Shown here piece by piece: positions 6,589 to 12,766 of a stretch of 32,189 nt of DNA (its first letter is position 1; every line of letters begins with the position of its first letter). The stretch is taken from positions 1-32,189 of the IMG/VR virus record IMGVR_UViG_3300025425_000092. One strand, 5' to 3'. Source of the DNA: a virus. The notes under the pieces are model-generated. The model did not search any database. It was given only the letters and a program-made list of their open reading frames with translations, and was not told the DNA's origin. The translations under genes were made by a program, and so were the position numbers.

Positions 6589-7181
6589 TTACCCTTGATA
6601 ATCAACAGGGGTCGCCCGAATGGTTAGCTGACCGGCTGGGAAAGCCATCTGCCAGTAACTTTTCCAAGCTGGTTACAGGTGCAGGCAAGCCGTCATCTTC
6701 TGCTGAAAAGTATATTGATTTGCTTGTGGCAGAGCGCCTCACGGGAAAGTCTGAGCCTTTTTATGTGAATGACCACATGGCAAGGGGTAACGAGCTAGAG
6801 CCAGAAGCGCGGGAAGCCTATGAGTTTATATCAGGAAACGCCGTCACAGAGCATGGGTTTATTCTGGATGACTCTGAAGAGTTTGGATGTAGTCCTGACG
6901 GGCTGGTTGAAGGTGGGGGTCTGGAAATTAAATGCGCTGCGCAGAGTACGCACGCGGGTTATATGAGAGATCCACAGATAGCTGTTAAGAAATACTACCA
7001 GCAGATTCAGGGGTGTATGTGGGTATGCCAGCGCGAGTGGTGGGACTTATTTCTATACCACCCAGAACTTCCGCACGTTTTAGTGAGGGTAGAAAGAAAC
7101 AACGATTTTATCGAAGCCATGGCCGTTGAAGTAAATGCGGCTGTTAATGTAATTTTAAACCAAGTGGAGAAACACCAATGA
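6585..7181 (+). CDS. YqaJ-type (lambda Exo-like) recombination exonuclease
   Basis: 198 residues, starting at GTG in a GTGA overlap with ERF. The fold is the PD-(D/E)XK nuclease of the YqaJ family: GSPEWLADRLGKPSASN (9-25), RGNELEPEAR (67-76), Asp105 in GCSPDGLV, and Glu114-x-Lys116 in GLEIKCA, then the YYQQIQGCMWV helix. These are the catalytic residues of lambda exonuclease relatives, which resect one strand of double-stranded ends and hand the overhang to the annealing protein. Its placement between ERF and SSB matches that partnership. Confidence 0.93.
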   Translation: MITLDNQQGSPEWLADRLGKPSASNFSKLVTGAGKPSSSAEKYIDLLVAERLTGKSEPFYVNDHMARGNELEPEAREAYEFISGNAVTEHGFILDDSEEFGCSPDGLVEGGGLEIKCAAQSTHAGYMRDPQIAVKKYYQQIQGCMWVCQREWWDLFLYHPELPHVLVRVERNNDFIEAMAVEVNAAVNVILNQVEKHQ

Positions 7182-7570
7182 GCATAAGCATTACAGGAAA
7201 GCTAAACAAAGCAGCTAATAAATTCCAAGCTGGCGACAGTAAGGGTTTCGGAGTTCGGTTGGGAGTTAGGTTCTACAACAGGGAGACTAAGTCGCAAGAG
7301 TATACAAATTATGAGGCCGTTATCTTTGCCAAAGAAGGTAAGCAGGCTGATTTTTACTCTAGTGCTTTGGTTGAAGGCTCAGTTATTGAGATTAGCGGGA
7401 CAGGCTGTCAGATTAAGACCTTTGAAAGCAGTAATGGGCCAGTACATAGCATCTCTATTCTTGATGCTAAGTTAGGCTATATGGCTACCGTTGGAGCGCC
7501 ACAGCCACAAGCGCAGCAGCAACAGAGCCAGCCGCCTGTTGAAGACTTTGATACCAATATTCCGTTCTGA
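7178..7570 (+). CDS. ssb: Single-stranded DNA-binding protein
   Basis: 130 residues. The OB-fold region (about 1-105) contains alternating strands such as VRLGVRFYNRETKSQ, YEAVIFAKEGKQADFY and GSVIEISG. A Gln/Pro-rich linker (PQPQAQQQQSQPP) leads to the acidic tip DFDTNIPF, which is the SSB signature for binding partner proteins. It protects single-stranded DNA and probably recruits the nuclease and annealase encoded just upstream. The start is in an ATGA overlap with the exonuclease gene. Confidence 0.92.
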   Translation: MSISITGKLNKAANKFQAGDSKGFGVRLGVRFYNRETKSQEYTNYEAVIFAKEGKQADFYSSALVEGSVIEISGTGCQIKTFESSNGPVHSISILDAKLGYMATVGAPQPQAQQQQSQPPVEDFDTNIPF

Positions 7571-7573
7571 TAT

Positions 7574-7606
7574 AAAAAGCCCCTCTAGGCCAGAGCTTCG
7601 AGGGGC
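7574..7606 (-). terminator. Hairpin after ssb, terminator-like on the minus strand
   Basis: A 7-bp stem GCCCCTC/GAGGGGC (7579-7585 with 7600-7606) is extended by a 4-bp inner stem around a CAGA loop. On the + strand no T-run follows. On the - strand the stem is followed by TTTTT (complement of the A run 7574-7578), so it reads as an intrinsic terminator for leftward transcription. It may also act as a stabilising 3' hairpin of the recombination mRNA. Confidence 0.55.
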
Positions 7607-7670
7607 AAACCATAGGAGAAAACAAGGCAGGGGAATACCTTGCTCCCCAATAATACCACAGGTGATAAAG

Positions 7671-7874
7671 ATGACAAATGCAGGAAAGAGCCTCAGAGTA
7701 GCCCAGGAGCTTAATAACGTTAACAGCAGTAAGTTAGCTGGCTTAATGGGTGTAAGCCGTCAGAGAGTGTTTCAGTGGCGCAAACAGGAGAATATGAAGC
7801 TACATACGGTGCAAGGGTTATGCGAGATATTTGAGCTGACCGTGGATGAGTTCTGTAAACTTTGTGAGAGATAA
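7671..7874 (+). CDS. Cro/CI-like helix-turn-helix regulator
   Basis: 67 residues from ATG 7671, which has AGGTG 7 bases upstream; longer in-frame starts run through the ssb gene and the hairpin and are rejected. The helix-turn-helix is clear: SSKLAGLMGVSRQRVFQWRK (about 19-38), with the typical tail LCEIFELTVDEFCKLC. The size is that of Cro, with no protease or dimerisation domain. It lies alone between two hairpins, followed at once by a promoter at 7901. It is the only DNA-binding repressor candidate near the repeated CTTTAC-N3-GTAAAG sites and probably binds them; this is untested. Confidence 0.82.
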   Translation: MTNAGKSLRVAQELNNVNSSKLAGLMGVSRQRVFQWRKQENMKLHTVQGLCEIFELTVDEFCKLCER

Positions 7875-7909
7875 AAAAACCCTCCGTTTTACGGGAGGGC
7901 TTTACTTTA
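7873..7909. terminator. Bidirectional terminator after the Cro-like gene
   Basis: A CCCTCC/GGAGGG stem (7880-7885 with 7894-7899) is flanked by seven A on the left (7873-7879) and by the T-rich CTTTACTTTAC on the right. It is a strong intrinsic terminator for leftward RNA and a moderate one for rightward RNA. Its T-rich right side is also the -35 region of the promoter at 7901. Confidence 0.7.
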
Positions 7910-7930
7910 CGCCTGGGGGGGGCGTATACT
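7901..7930 (+). promoter_or_regulatory. Promoter driving the structured leader
   Basis: -35 TTTACT (7901-7906) and -10 TATACT (7925-7930) have an 18-base spacer containing a run of eight G. CTTTAC begins at 7900, the half-site shared with the other promoters. The start point would be near 7937, a few bases before the long hairpin. Confidence 0.65.
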
Positions 7931-7936
7931 TCATGT

Positions 7937-8178
7937 GCGAGCAAGAAGAAAGGTAATTATAGCTATGGACTCCTATAGCGTCAACACCCCACCTTTCTTC
8001 TTATTGCAAACAATGTTTGGGCTTTAGGCTGACGGTTCCTTAAATTAAACGTCAGATACAGGGTTGACCCTCCCTACAGAGCCTCACGGTTGAATCGGTT
8101 TTTAGCTGTGAATAGTTTGGATACACGATACAGACATTTGTTTAACCGCTAAGTCGCTTTTGCCCTTAGATCTTGAAT
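7937..8178 (+). ncRNA. Structured noncoding RNA or long leader
   Basis: No open reading frame of note lies here. The predicted transcript begins with a long hairpin: 12 perfect pairs (7943-7954 with 7991-8002), extended by two more after a 3-base bulge. Its loop holds a second hairpin, GCTATGG with CC-T-ATAGC (7962-7979). Further stems follow: CTGACG/CGTCAG (8029-8034 with 8050-8055) and AGGG/CCCT (8060-8071). It may be an independent phage RNA ending before the second promoter, or the 5' leader of the 8315 operon. I do not recognise a known RNA family. Confidence 0.45.
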
Positions 8179-8208
8179 TTTACTTTTCGAAGTAAAAGGG
8201 TTTATAAC
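8178..8208 (+). promoter_or_regulatory. Promoter with palindrome upstream of middle operon
   Basis: A perfect inverted repeat TTTTACTT-TTCG-AAGTAAAA (8178-8197) overlaps a -35 TTTACT (8179-8184). TATAAC (8203-8208) is an 18-base-spaced -10. The palindrome contains the same TTTAC and GTAAA half-sites as the 6-3-6 operators but with wider spacing. It could also form an RNA hairpin with a UUCG loop if read through. Confidence 0.55.
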
Positions 8209-8280
8209 ACCTAAAATAAATATATATTAAAACGTATCATTTAGTGAATAATATATATAAAAGCATATTTAATTAAACAT
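8209..8280. other. Very AT-rich tract, possible unwinding element
   Basis: Only 9 of 70 bases in 8211-8280 are G or C, with runs such as ATATATAT and AATATATATAAAA. It lies between a promoter and genes of replication type, in the largest noncoding region of the early half. It could be a DNA-unwinding element of an origin, or only an UP-like region. No iteron set is obvious. Confidence 0.4.
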
Positions 8281-8314
8281 CTGGTGAGGCTTGCCGAACC
8301 GTAGGGGATACAAA

Positions 8315-8596
8315 ATGGCCATTAAGATAAAAGGTATTGAGTTTGACAAAGAATTTAGCTTCAACATAAAGGAGCAGGATATTAAGAAAACGGTTGTCAA
8401 AATACCGCAAAAGTATTATCAAGCAAGCGCGGCATTTGAAACTATTTACGGATCAGTTGAGATTACTGGTTCTACTTTGCATGGCATCATTCAAGAACTG
8501 TTGATTCAAAATAAGCCTTTCAGGGCAGTTATTACAGATTTTATTGACGAGCTAGAGGGTGAGGATAAGGCTATTGCTTTGTCTACCCTGCATTAA
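8315..8596 (+). CDS. Hypothetical protein, first gene of middle operon
   Basis: 93 residues from ATG 8315, chosen because TAGGGG stands 7 bases upstream; the alternative TTG at 8291 has no such site. The N-terminal half is Lys-rich with alternating hydrophobics (MAIKIKGIEFDKEFSFNIK, KKTVVKIPQKYYQ); the C-terminal half is helical and acidic (ITDFIDELEGEDKA). There are no Cys pairs, membrane segments or known motif. It heads the operon controlled by the 7901 and 8178 promoters, so expression would be early or middle. Function unknown. Confidence 0.75.
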   Translation: MAIKIKGIEFDKEFSFNIKEQDIKKTVVKIPQKYYQASAAFETIYGSVEITGSTLHGIIQELLIQNKPFRAVITDFIDELEGEDKAIALSTLH

Positions 8597-8618
8597 ACTA
8601 GAACTGTAGGAGGTTCGC

Positions 8619-8831
8619 ATGACACAAGAAGAAAGAGTTATTAACTACTTATCAGACAACCCAAGCATTAACAGCATTCAGGCTTTAAATGAGCTTGGCA
8701 TATTTAGGCTGGCATCTAGGGTGAGCAACCTAAAGAAGCAAGGCCATAAGATTACTAGCAGAATGGTCCCGGTTACTAACCGATATGGTGAAAAATGCCA
8801 TGTTTCTGAATACAGCTTGGTGGCATTATGA
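8619..8831 (+). CDS. Small winged-helix DNA-binding protein
   Basis: 70 residues with the pattern of a small phage winged-helix family: MTQEERVINYLSDNP, then SINSIQALNELGIFRLASRV (helix-turn-helix, about 17-36), a third helix SNLKKQGHKI, and a beta wing (TSRMVPVTNRYGEKC, SEYSLVAL). Proteins of this kind are widespread in phage early regions and probably regulate transcription or assist replication. It has a strong GTAGGAGG ribosome site and ends in an ATGA overlap with the next gene. Confidence 0.85.
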   Translation: MTQEERVINYLSDNPSINSIQALNELGIFRLASRVSNLKKQGHKITSRMVPVTNRYGEKCHVSEYSLVAL

Positions 8832-9241
8832 AATGCAAAGGGGACGAAACGTGGGAGCCAAAGGACGAGGATATTATTGTCTGGCAGCGCGACTTCCCGA
8901 AGGTTGACATACACCAAGAGCTGAAAAAAATGTCTTCTTGGTGTGAGTTTAACCCCAAGAAGAGAAAGACAAAGGGTGGTATGTATAAGTTTGCTAATGC
9001 TTGGATTTTAAGAGCGACAGAGCTAGGAGGCCAAAGCCCTGCAAACATAGGCAAGCAAGCACAGGTAGCCAAGTTAGACCCAAAAGGGATCAGCATCCCT
9101 CAGATAAGCTTAAAAAATATGACAAAAGATATGGAGCTGACAGATATTAGTTGGCTAGACGGTGATGACTACCTGAATGCAAAAGAGCATTATCTTTCTG
9201 TTTACGGATTCTATTTCAACGGAAAATTGAGAAATGCGTGA
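8828..9241 (+). CDS. Putative phage replication protein fragment-type (KRKT motif)
   Basis: 137 residues. The segment from about 20 to 65 (WQRDFPKVDIHQELKKM, FNPKKRKTKGGMYKFANAW) resembles the C-terminal part of phage replication initiators and DnaT-like helicase loaders, which carry an 'FP-VDI-EL-KM-W---NP-KRKT' pattern. The N-terminal DNA-binding half of such proteins is absent, but the gene just upstream supplies a winged helix, so the two may act together or derive from one split gene. The rest (PKGISIPQISLKNMTKD) is unassigned. Overlaps: ATGA upstream, 8 bases downstream. Confidence 0.62.
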   Translation: MKCKGDETWEPKDEDIIVWQRDFPKVDIHQELKKMSSWCEFNPKKRKTKGGMYKFANAWILRATELGGQSPANIGKQAQVAKLDPKGISIPQISLKNMTKDMELTDISWLDGDDYLNAKEHYLSVYGFYFNGKLRNA

Positions 9242-9533
9242 ATCAACTTGCAGGGCAAGAAAGGCAGGCAAGCAGCCAACCCACTATGTATTTATCGGTA
9301 GCAATGAAGCCTTGGTGACTGGGGCAACCTACACGATTCCCGAAATGGCTGCAATTGCTGGCATAAATGACAAAACCATGCATAGCCGAATGCGGGGCAA
9401 ATGCGAGTTTACAGACAAGGAGGTAAGGGCAAAGAACTCAGACGGCCCAAACTTTAAAAGACCAGGATTATATAACCGCCTTGAAACTACAGACATGAAG
9501 CTGTCAGACAAATGGTTAAGGGTGAAGTTATGA
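9234..9533 (+). CDS. Hypothetical protein with possible DNA-binding helix-turn-helix
   Basis: 99 residues, strongly basic (N-terminus MRESTCRARKAGKQP). The segment TIPEMAAIAGINDKTMHSRM (about 34-53) fits a helix-turn-helix: helix, Gly turn, recognition helix. This suggests DNA binding, but the family is not recognised. It overlaps its upstream neighbour by 8 bases and ends in an ATGA overlap with the NinB-like gene, so it belongs to the same translated chain of early genes. Confidence 0.65.
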   Translation: MRESTCRARKAGKQPTHYVFIGSNEALVTGATYTIPEMAAIAGINDKTMHSRMRGKCEFTDKEVRAKNSDGPNFKRPGLYNRLETTDMKLSDKWLRVKL

Positions 9534-9970
9534 ACGAGGGTGACCATGTTAAATTTAAAAGCAGAAGAGATGCAGAAGCTTATATCCCTCTACTGTTAAA
9601 GCGGCTAGATAGCTGGGACTTTTCATCGCCTTTGGTGCTGAAGCTGCAACGCTGCGACCCTAAGTCAGAAGGCCAAAACAACCTATTCCATAAATGGTGC
9701 GGGGAAATGTCATCTGAGTTTATAGGAAAGGTGCCAGATGCAACGAAAGAAGGCATGAAGTTTATGATGAAAAAAATGTTTCTAGGCACCCAGACTATAA
9801 CGGTCGGAAAGTATGTTTACCCAGACCAGATCATGCCGTTACCAACGCAGAAAGGTGAGATGTATCATTTTATGGAACAAGTTTATCATTGGGCAGCAAA
9901 AAGAGATGTATTATTATCCTTACCACAGTACAATGAGTTTACCGCGCTGAAACGCAAACAAGAGGAATAG
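9530..9970 (+). CDS. NinB-like recombination protein candidate
   Basis: 146 residues from ATG 9530, which overlaps the upstream TGA and has AAGGGTGA about 7 bases ahead; an in-frame ATG at 9512 is less likely. The layout matches NinB: a strand-rich start ending in a PLVLKLQRC strand, then a 'QNNLFHKWCGEMSSEF' helix like the Q-N-K-W region of NinB, then a helical half ending YHWAAKRDVLLSLPQYNEF. NinB/Orf binds single-stranded DNA and helps RecA-independent recombination in lambda. The nearby NinG-like and annealase genes fit. The assignment is by pattern only. Confidence 0.5.
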   Translation: MNEGDHVKFKSRRDAEAYIPLLLKRLDSWDFSSPLVLKLQRCDPKSEGQNNLFHKWCGEMSSEFIGKVPDATKEGMKFMMKKMFLGTQTITVGKYVYPDQIMPLPTQKGEMYHFMEQVYHWAAKRDVLLSLPQYNEFTALKRKQEE

Positions 9971-9972
9971 CA

Positions 9973-11145
9973 ATGGCTAAGGTAGATCCGGCGATATTAT
10001 TAGAGTTTGCAACAAGTGATGTTCAGAGAGAAACCTGCCAAGCAGTAATAGCTAACGGTTCCAATACTAAGGCAGCAGCAGCGTTAGGTAAGGGGCGTAG
10101 AGTTGTTGATAAGATGATGAAGCGCCTAGAGGAAAAGGCAGCATCTAAGGCAGTAGCGCCCCATAAGAGTGTAGACCGCGAAACGATGGCAGGGTTTGAG
10201 GCTAAGAGAGTTTCAACTGCTTACAAAGAAGACGGAACCATTGCGCTTCAGTGGGTTATTCAAGAGCCAGAAAAACGCGATATGAAGGCTAAGCTTGCCT
10301 GTATGATTGAGGGCATGCAAGACGATCTAACCGGCTTTAAAACGGCTGTAAAGGCTCCCAAGAAGGTTAATTCAGACTACCTAGCCATGTATATGATGGG
10401 TGACCACCACTTTGGTATGCTGGCCGACTCTGAAGCTAAAATGTCAGGGGATGACGCTGATTGGGACGTTAAGATTGCGACCAGCATATTATTGGATTCA
10501 ACTAACCGGCTGGCTTCCCGCGTAGGAGATGCAGAGATTGGCGTATTGTTGAACGTAGGCGATTTCTTTCACGCCGATTCTAGCGCCAACACCACTACCA
10601 AAGGCACTCCGGTAGATGTGGATACCCGTATAGCAAAGACCTTTAAGCTGGCTGGCAGACTGTTTCAGACGTTAATTAACAAGATGTTAGAAACACACAA
10701 AGAAGTAGTGGTTATCAATGTTCGCGGCAACCATGATTCCGATATGGCCTGCCACCTATCAAGCTGCATTGAGCTACTGTACGCCAAAGAAAAGCGCGTA
10801 AATGTCTTACAAAATTATTCTAAGTTTATTCATTACCAGTGGCACAACAACCTGTTTGTCTTTCACCACGGCGACAGAATGAAGCACGAACAGATACTTC
10901 AGGCCGTTATCAGAAACCTCGATGACGAGTGGAGCCAATCGAAAAACAGATATTGCCACCTTGGTCATATCCACCACCATACCGCCAGAGAGGTAGGGTC
11001 TATGCACTTTGAACACTGGGGTAGCCTTACTAGCACCGATCAGTGGCACTCAGACTCAGGTTACGGAGCGGAGCGATCAATGACAGCGGTTGTTTACCAC
11101 AAAGATACGGGCGAAGATTCCCGCGTAAAGATAAAGGTGGGCTAA
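9973..11145 (+). CDS. Metallophosphoesterase with N-terminal helix-turn-helix
   Basis: 390 residues. An N-terminal region (about 20-60: NGSNTKAAAALGKGRRVVDK) looks like a helix-turn-helix. From about 135 the calcineurin-like phosphoesterase motifs are all present in order: GDHHFG (143-148), NVGDFFHAD (194-202), RGNHDSD (251-257), FHHGD (297-301) and GHIHHH (331-336), giving the two-metal site. Related phage proteins are annotated as nucleases or DNA-repair phosphoesterases, close to SbcD/Mre11. The substrate is not known. It follows the NinB-like gene by 2 bases, so a role in DNA processing is likely. Confidence 0.9.
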   Translation: MAKVDPAILLEFATSDVQRETCQAVIANGSNTKAAAALGKGRRVVDKMMKRLEEKAASKAVAPHKSVDRETMAGFEAKRVSTAYKEDGTIALQWVIQEPEKRDMKAKLACMIEGMQDDLTGFKTAVKAPKKVNSDYLAMYMMGDHHFGMLADSEAKMSGDDADWDVKIATSILLDSTNRLASRVGDAEIGVLLNVGDFFHADSSANTTTKGTPVDVDTRIAKTFKLAGRLFQTLINKMLETHKEVVVINVRGNHDSDMACHLSSCIELLYAKEKRVNVLQNYSKFIHYQWHNNLFVFHHGDRMKHEQILQAVIRNLDDEWSQSKNRYCHLGHIHHHTAREVGSMHFEHWGSLTSTDQWHSDSGYGAERSMTAVVYHKDTGEDSRVKIKVG

Positions 11146-11327
11146 TGGGTGACGTTGTGCAGTTTCCTCCAAAAAGTATGCCGCTACATCGTCAGTTTTG
11201 TGATGATTGTGCGGGTGTTCTTGAGTATTGGCTTGGTGGTGATGATATGGCTTACGGTGTATGCACTGGCTGCATGGATCTTATACCTTCAGAGATTGAA
11301 TTTAACGAAGAAATGATAGGGGAATAA
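11145..11327 (+). CDS. Small protein with two CxxC zinc-binding pairs
   Basis: 60 residues from ATG 11145, in a TAATG overlap with the phosphoesterase gene and with AGGTGG upstream. Two Cys pairs (CDDC near 20 and CTGC near 43) form a likely zinc ribbon; the tail is acidic (PSEIEFNEEMIGE). The Cys spacing suits a single zinc finger of about 25 residues. It may bind nucleic acid or a protein; no family is recognised. Confidence 0.75.
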   Translation: MGDVVQFPPKSMPLHRQFCDDCAGVLEYWLGGDDMAYGVCTGCMDLIPSEIEFNEEMIGE

Positions 11328-11329
11328 AG

Positions 11330-11659
11330 ATGGTTGATCCAGACGTTAAAGATTGGGAAAGATTAAGAAAAGAAATACCGGCAGTAGAGTACAGTATTGA
11401 TAAGGCCATGGCTGAATGCCACAAAAATGCGGAGGATGTGGTAAATCACCCCAGTCATTACGGCAGCGGGGCAGTAGAGTGTATTGAGGCGATTGAATCA
11501 TCTATGTCCGCGCAAGCCTTTGCCGGCTACCTTAAAGGCAATTGCATGAAATACCTTTGGCGCTATAACCTAAAAGGCAAGCCGGCTGAAGATTTGCACA
11601 AGGCACAATGGTATCTAAACAGGCTAATCGATTCGGTGGAATTTGAAGATGGCCATTAA
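11330..11659 (+). CDS. DUF3310 family protein
   Basis: 109 residues. The C-terminal 70 residues are a complete DUF3310 domain: VNHPSHYGSGAVECIEAIE, then FAGYLKGNCMKYLWRYNLKG and DLHKAQWYLNRLI. The family (PF11753, sometimes called SaV-like or nucleotide-kinase-like) is widespread in phages of many hosts and has no proven function. A charged N-terminal 38 residues precede it. The gene begins 2 bases after the upstream stop and overlaps the HNH/NinG-like gene by 11 bases. Confidence 0.92.
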   Translation: MVDPDVKDWERLRKEIPAVEYSIDKAMAECHKNAEDVVNHPSHYGSGAVECIEAIESSMSAQAFAGYLKGNCMKYLWRYNLKGKPAEDLHKAQWYLNRLIDSVEFEDGH

Positions 11660-12038
11660 AAGGGACGCGGCCGATAAGTGGTTTAGTGACGTTGTAAGGC
11701 AGAGCGCTGGCTATGAGTGCGAACACTGCCACAAGCAAGACGGGCGCATGGAGTGTGCGCACATATTCGGCAGGGCAGCAAAGTCCGTTAGGTGGTCAAT
11801 GATGAACGCTGTATGCCTTTGCCACTACTGCCATTTAACCTTCACGGCTAACCCCTTAGACTTCACCGCATGGCTTGAACAATACAAAGGTCAGGGGCAT
11901 CTCGATATACTGAGAGAGAAGTGGCAGGTATTAATGAAAACCAACAAGCTGCTAAGGGCTGAGATCGCCAAGCACTATAGGGAAGAACACAAGAAGATGC
12001 TGGCTAGTGAGAGTTATGAGCCAGTCTCATATAATTGA
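11649..12038 (+). CDS. HNH/NinG-like endonuclease
   Basis: 129 residues from ATG 11649 (a TTG two codons earlier is an alternative). Two CxxC pairs (CEHCHK about 24-29, CHYC about 60-63) surround a core with MECAHIFGRAAKSVRW and MMNAVCLCHYCH, the layout of the NinG/Rap and zinc-bound HNH recombination nucleases. A long charged helix (KTNKLLRAEIAKHYREEHKK) ends it. NinG-type proteins resolve branched DNA in lambda; together with ERF, the YqaJ nuclease and the NinB-like protein this would complete a recombination set. A generic HNH nuclease is the alternative. Confidence 0.75.
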   Translation: MAIKRDAADKWFSDVVRQSAGYECEHCHKQDGRMECAHIFGRAAKSVRWSMMNAVCLCHYCHLTFTANPLDFTAWLEQYKGQGHLDILREKWQVLMKTNKLLRAEIAKHYREEHKKMLASESYEPVSYN

Positions 12039-12055
12039 TTTTAGGAGAATTGAAA

Positions 12056-12259
12056 ATGATATGTTGCAACAAAGAAATGGTGCCAGTTTTAGACTTTAAG
12101 CTATTTGCGCCGAGCCCATACTGCGAAATCTGTTTTGGTAGCGGTAATTTCTATCTGGGGGACGGGGAGGTTGATTCAAGTGGGTGCGATTGCATTAAAG
12201 GGTTTGGGGGAAAAAAAATGTTCCTGGAGTGCCGAGTATGCCACCTTAGGGATAATTAA
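12056..12259 (+). CDS. Cys-rich zinc-finger-like small protein
   Basis: 67 residues from ATG 12056, chosen for its TTAGGAG site; the longer TTG start at 12035 contains that site inside the gene. It has eight Cys: CC (3-4), CEICFGSG, CDCIKGFG and CRVC near the end. CxxCxGxG repeats are the zinc-binding motif of the DnaJ central domain, so a small DnaJ-type zinc finger is likely, perhaps binding a host protein. It is the last gene before the promoter at 12283. Confidence 0.72.
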   Translation: MICCNKEMVPVLDFKLFAPSPYCEICFGSGNFYLGDGEVDSSGCDCIKGFGGKKMFLECRVCHLRDN

Positions 12260-12282
12260 TTTAGCCTATATGTAAAATAAGG

Positions 12283-12312
12283 CTTTACAACGTCAAGTAA
12301 AAGGATCATAGT
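12283..12312 (+). promoter_or_regulatory. Promoter with near-palindromic operator
   Basis: CTTTAC-AAC-GTCAAG (12283-12297) is one base from the 6-3-6 palindrome. -35 TTTACA (12284-12289) and -10 CATAGT (12307-12312) are 17 bases apart, the same boxes and spacing as at 5806. The preceding TTTAGCCTATATGTA and ATAAGG also match the 5806 site closely, so the two promoters share over 30 bases of layout. Confidence 0.65.
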
Positions 12313-12344
12313 TACACCTCATTCAACGCAGCAGGGGCTACACC

Positions 12345-12563
12345 ATGAAAACTTTAATGGCAAACAAGACTTATATCGGACGCTTCATTTGTAACAGTGA
12401 CAGCACTTTTGAAGTCAATGTTATCAAGCGCACCGAAAAATCAGTTACATTTTTGCACCCCCATACAGGTGAGAGCAAGCGAGCAAAGATCCATAGCCAT
12501 GATGACGTTGAATTTTTTATGCCGCTAGGCAACTTTTCAATGTCACCAATCATAAGCGCCTAA
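12345..12563 (+). CDS. Hypothetical protein, first gene after promoter 12283
   Basis: 72 residues with AGGGG 8 bases before ATG 12345. The sequence is strand-rich (KTYIGRFICNSDSTFEVNVI, KSVTFLHPHTG) with several His residues and looks like a small beta-barrel. No motif of known function is seen. It would be the first product of the short operon 12345-13519. A stem-loop follows its stop. Confidence 0.7.
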   Translation: MKTLMANKTYIGRFICNSDSTFEVNVIKRTEKSVTFLHPHTGESKRAKIHSHDDVEFFMPLGNFSMSPIISA

Positions 12564-12570
12564 TTAAACC

Positions 12571-12584
12571 GCCCTTTCGGGGGC
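12571..12584 (+). other. Stem-loop with TTCG loop between small genes
   Basis: GCCCT-TTCG-GGGGC (one T-G wobble) forms a compact hairpin 8 bases after the upstream stop. It has no T-tract, so it is more likely an mRNA-stabilising or weak pausing hairpin than a terminator. Confidence 0.45.
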
Positions 12585-12604
12585 ATTCAAACAAGGGGAA
12601 TAAG

Positions 12605-12766
12605 ATGAAACACGATATGAGCTACAACCAAATTAAAGCAATTGATAAGGCCGAAGAACTTAAAAACGATAACAGAATGGGCATTTTAGCCGCTGTTGTA
12701 TTGTTTGGCCTTTACTGCATGGCTTCAACCATGGAATTCAACGACTGTCTCAAGGGGATTTGCTAA
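12605..12766 (+). CDS. Small one-span membrane protein
   Basis: 53 residues from ATG 12605 with AAGGGG upstream. A charged cytoplasmic-type N-terminus (IKAIDKAEELKNDNR) is followed by one membrane span (about 30-46, GILAAVVLFGLYCMAS) and a short Cys-containing tail (FNDCLKGIC). Two tail Cys could form a disulfide in the periplasm. Function unknown; candidate roles include superinfection exclusion or membrane takeover, but nothing specific is seen. It overlaps the next gene by one base. Confidence 0.68.
   Translation: MKHDMSYNQIKAIDKAEELKNDNRMGILAAVVLFGLYCMASTMEFNDCLKGIC

Noticed and set aside
7491-7670. Longer N-terminus for the Cro-like gene
   Set aside because: The extension reads through the ssb gene in another frame and through the hairpin at 7579-7606, giving a basic, low-quality sequence. 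ATG 7671 has a good ribosome site.
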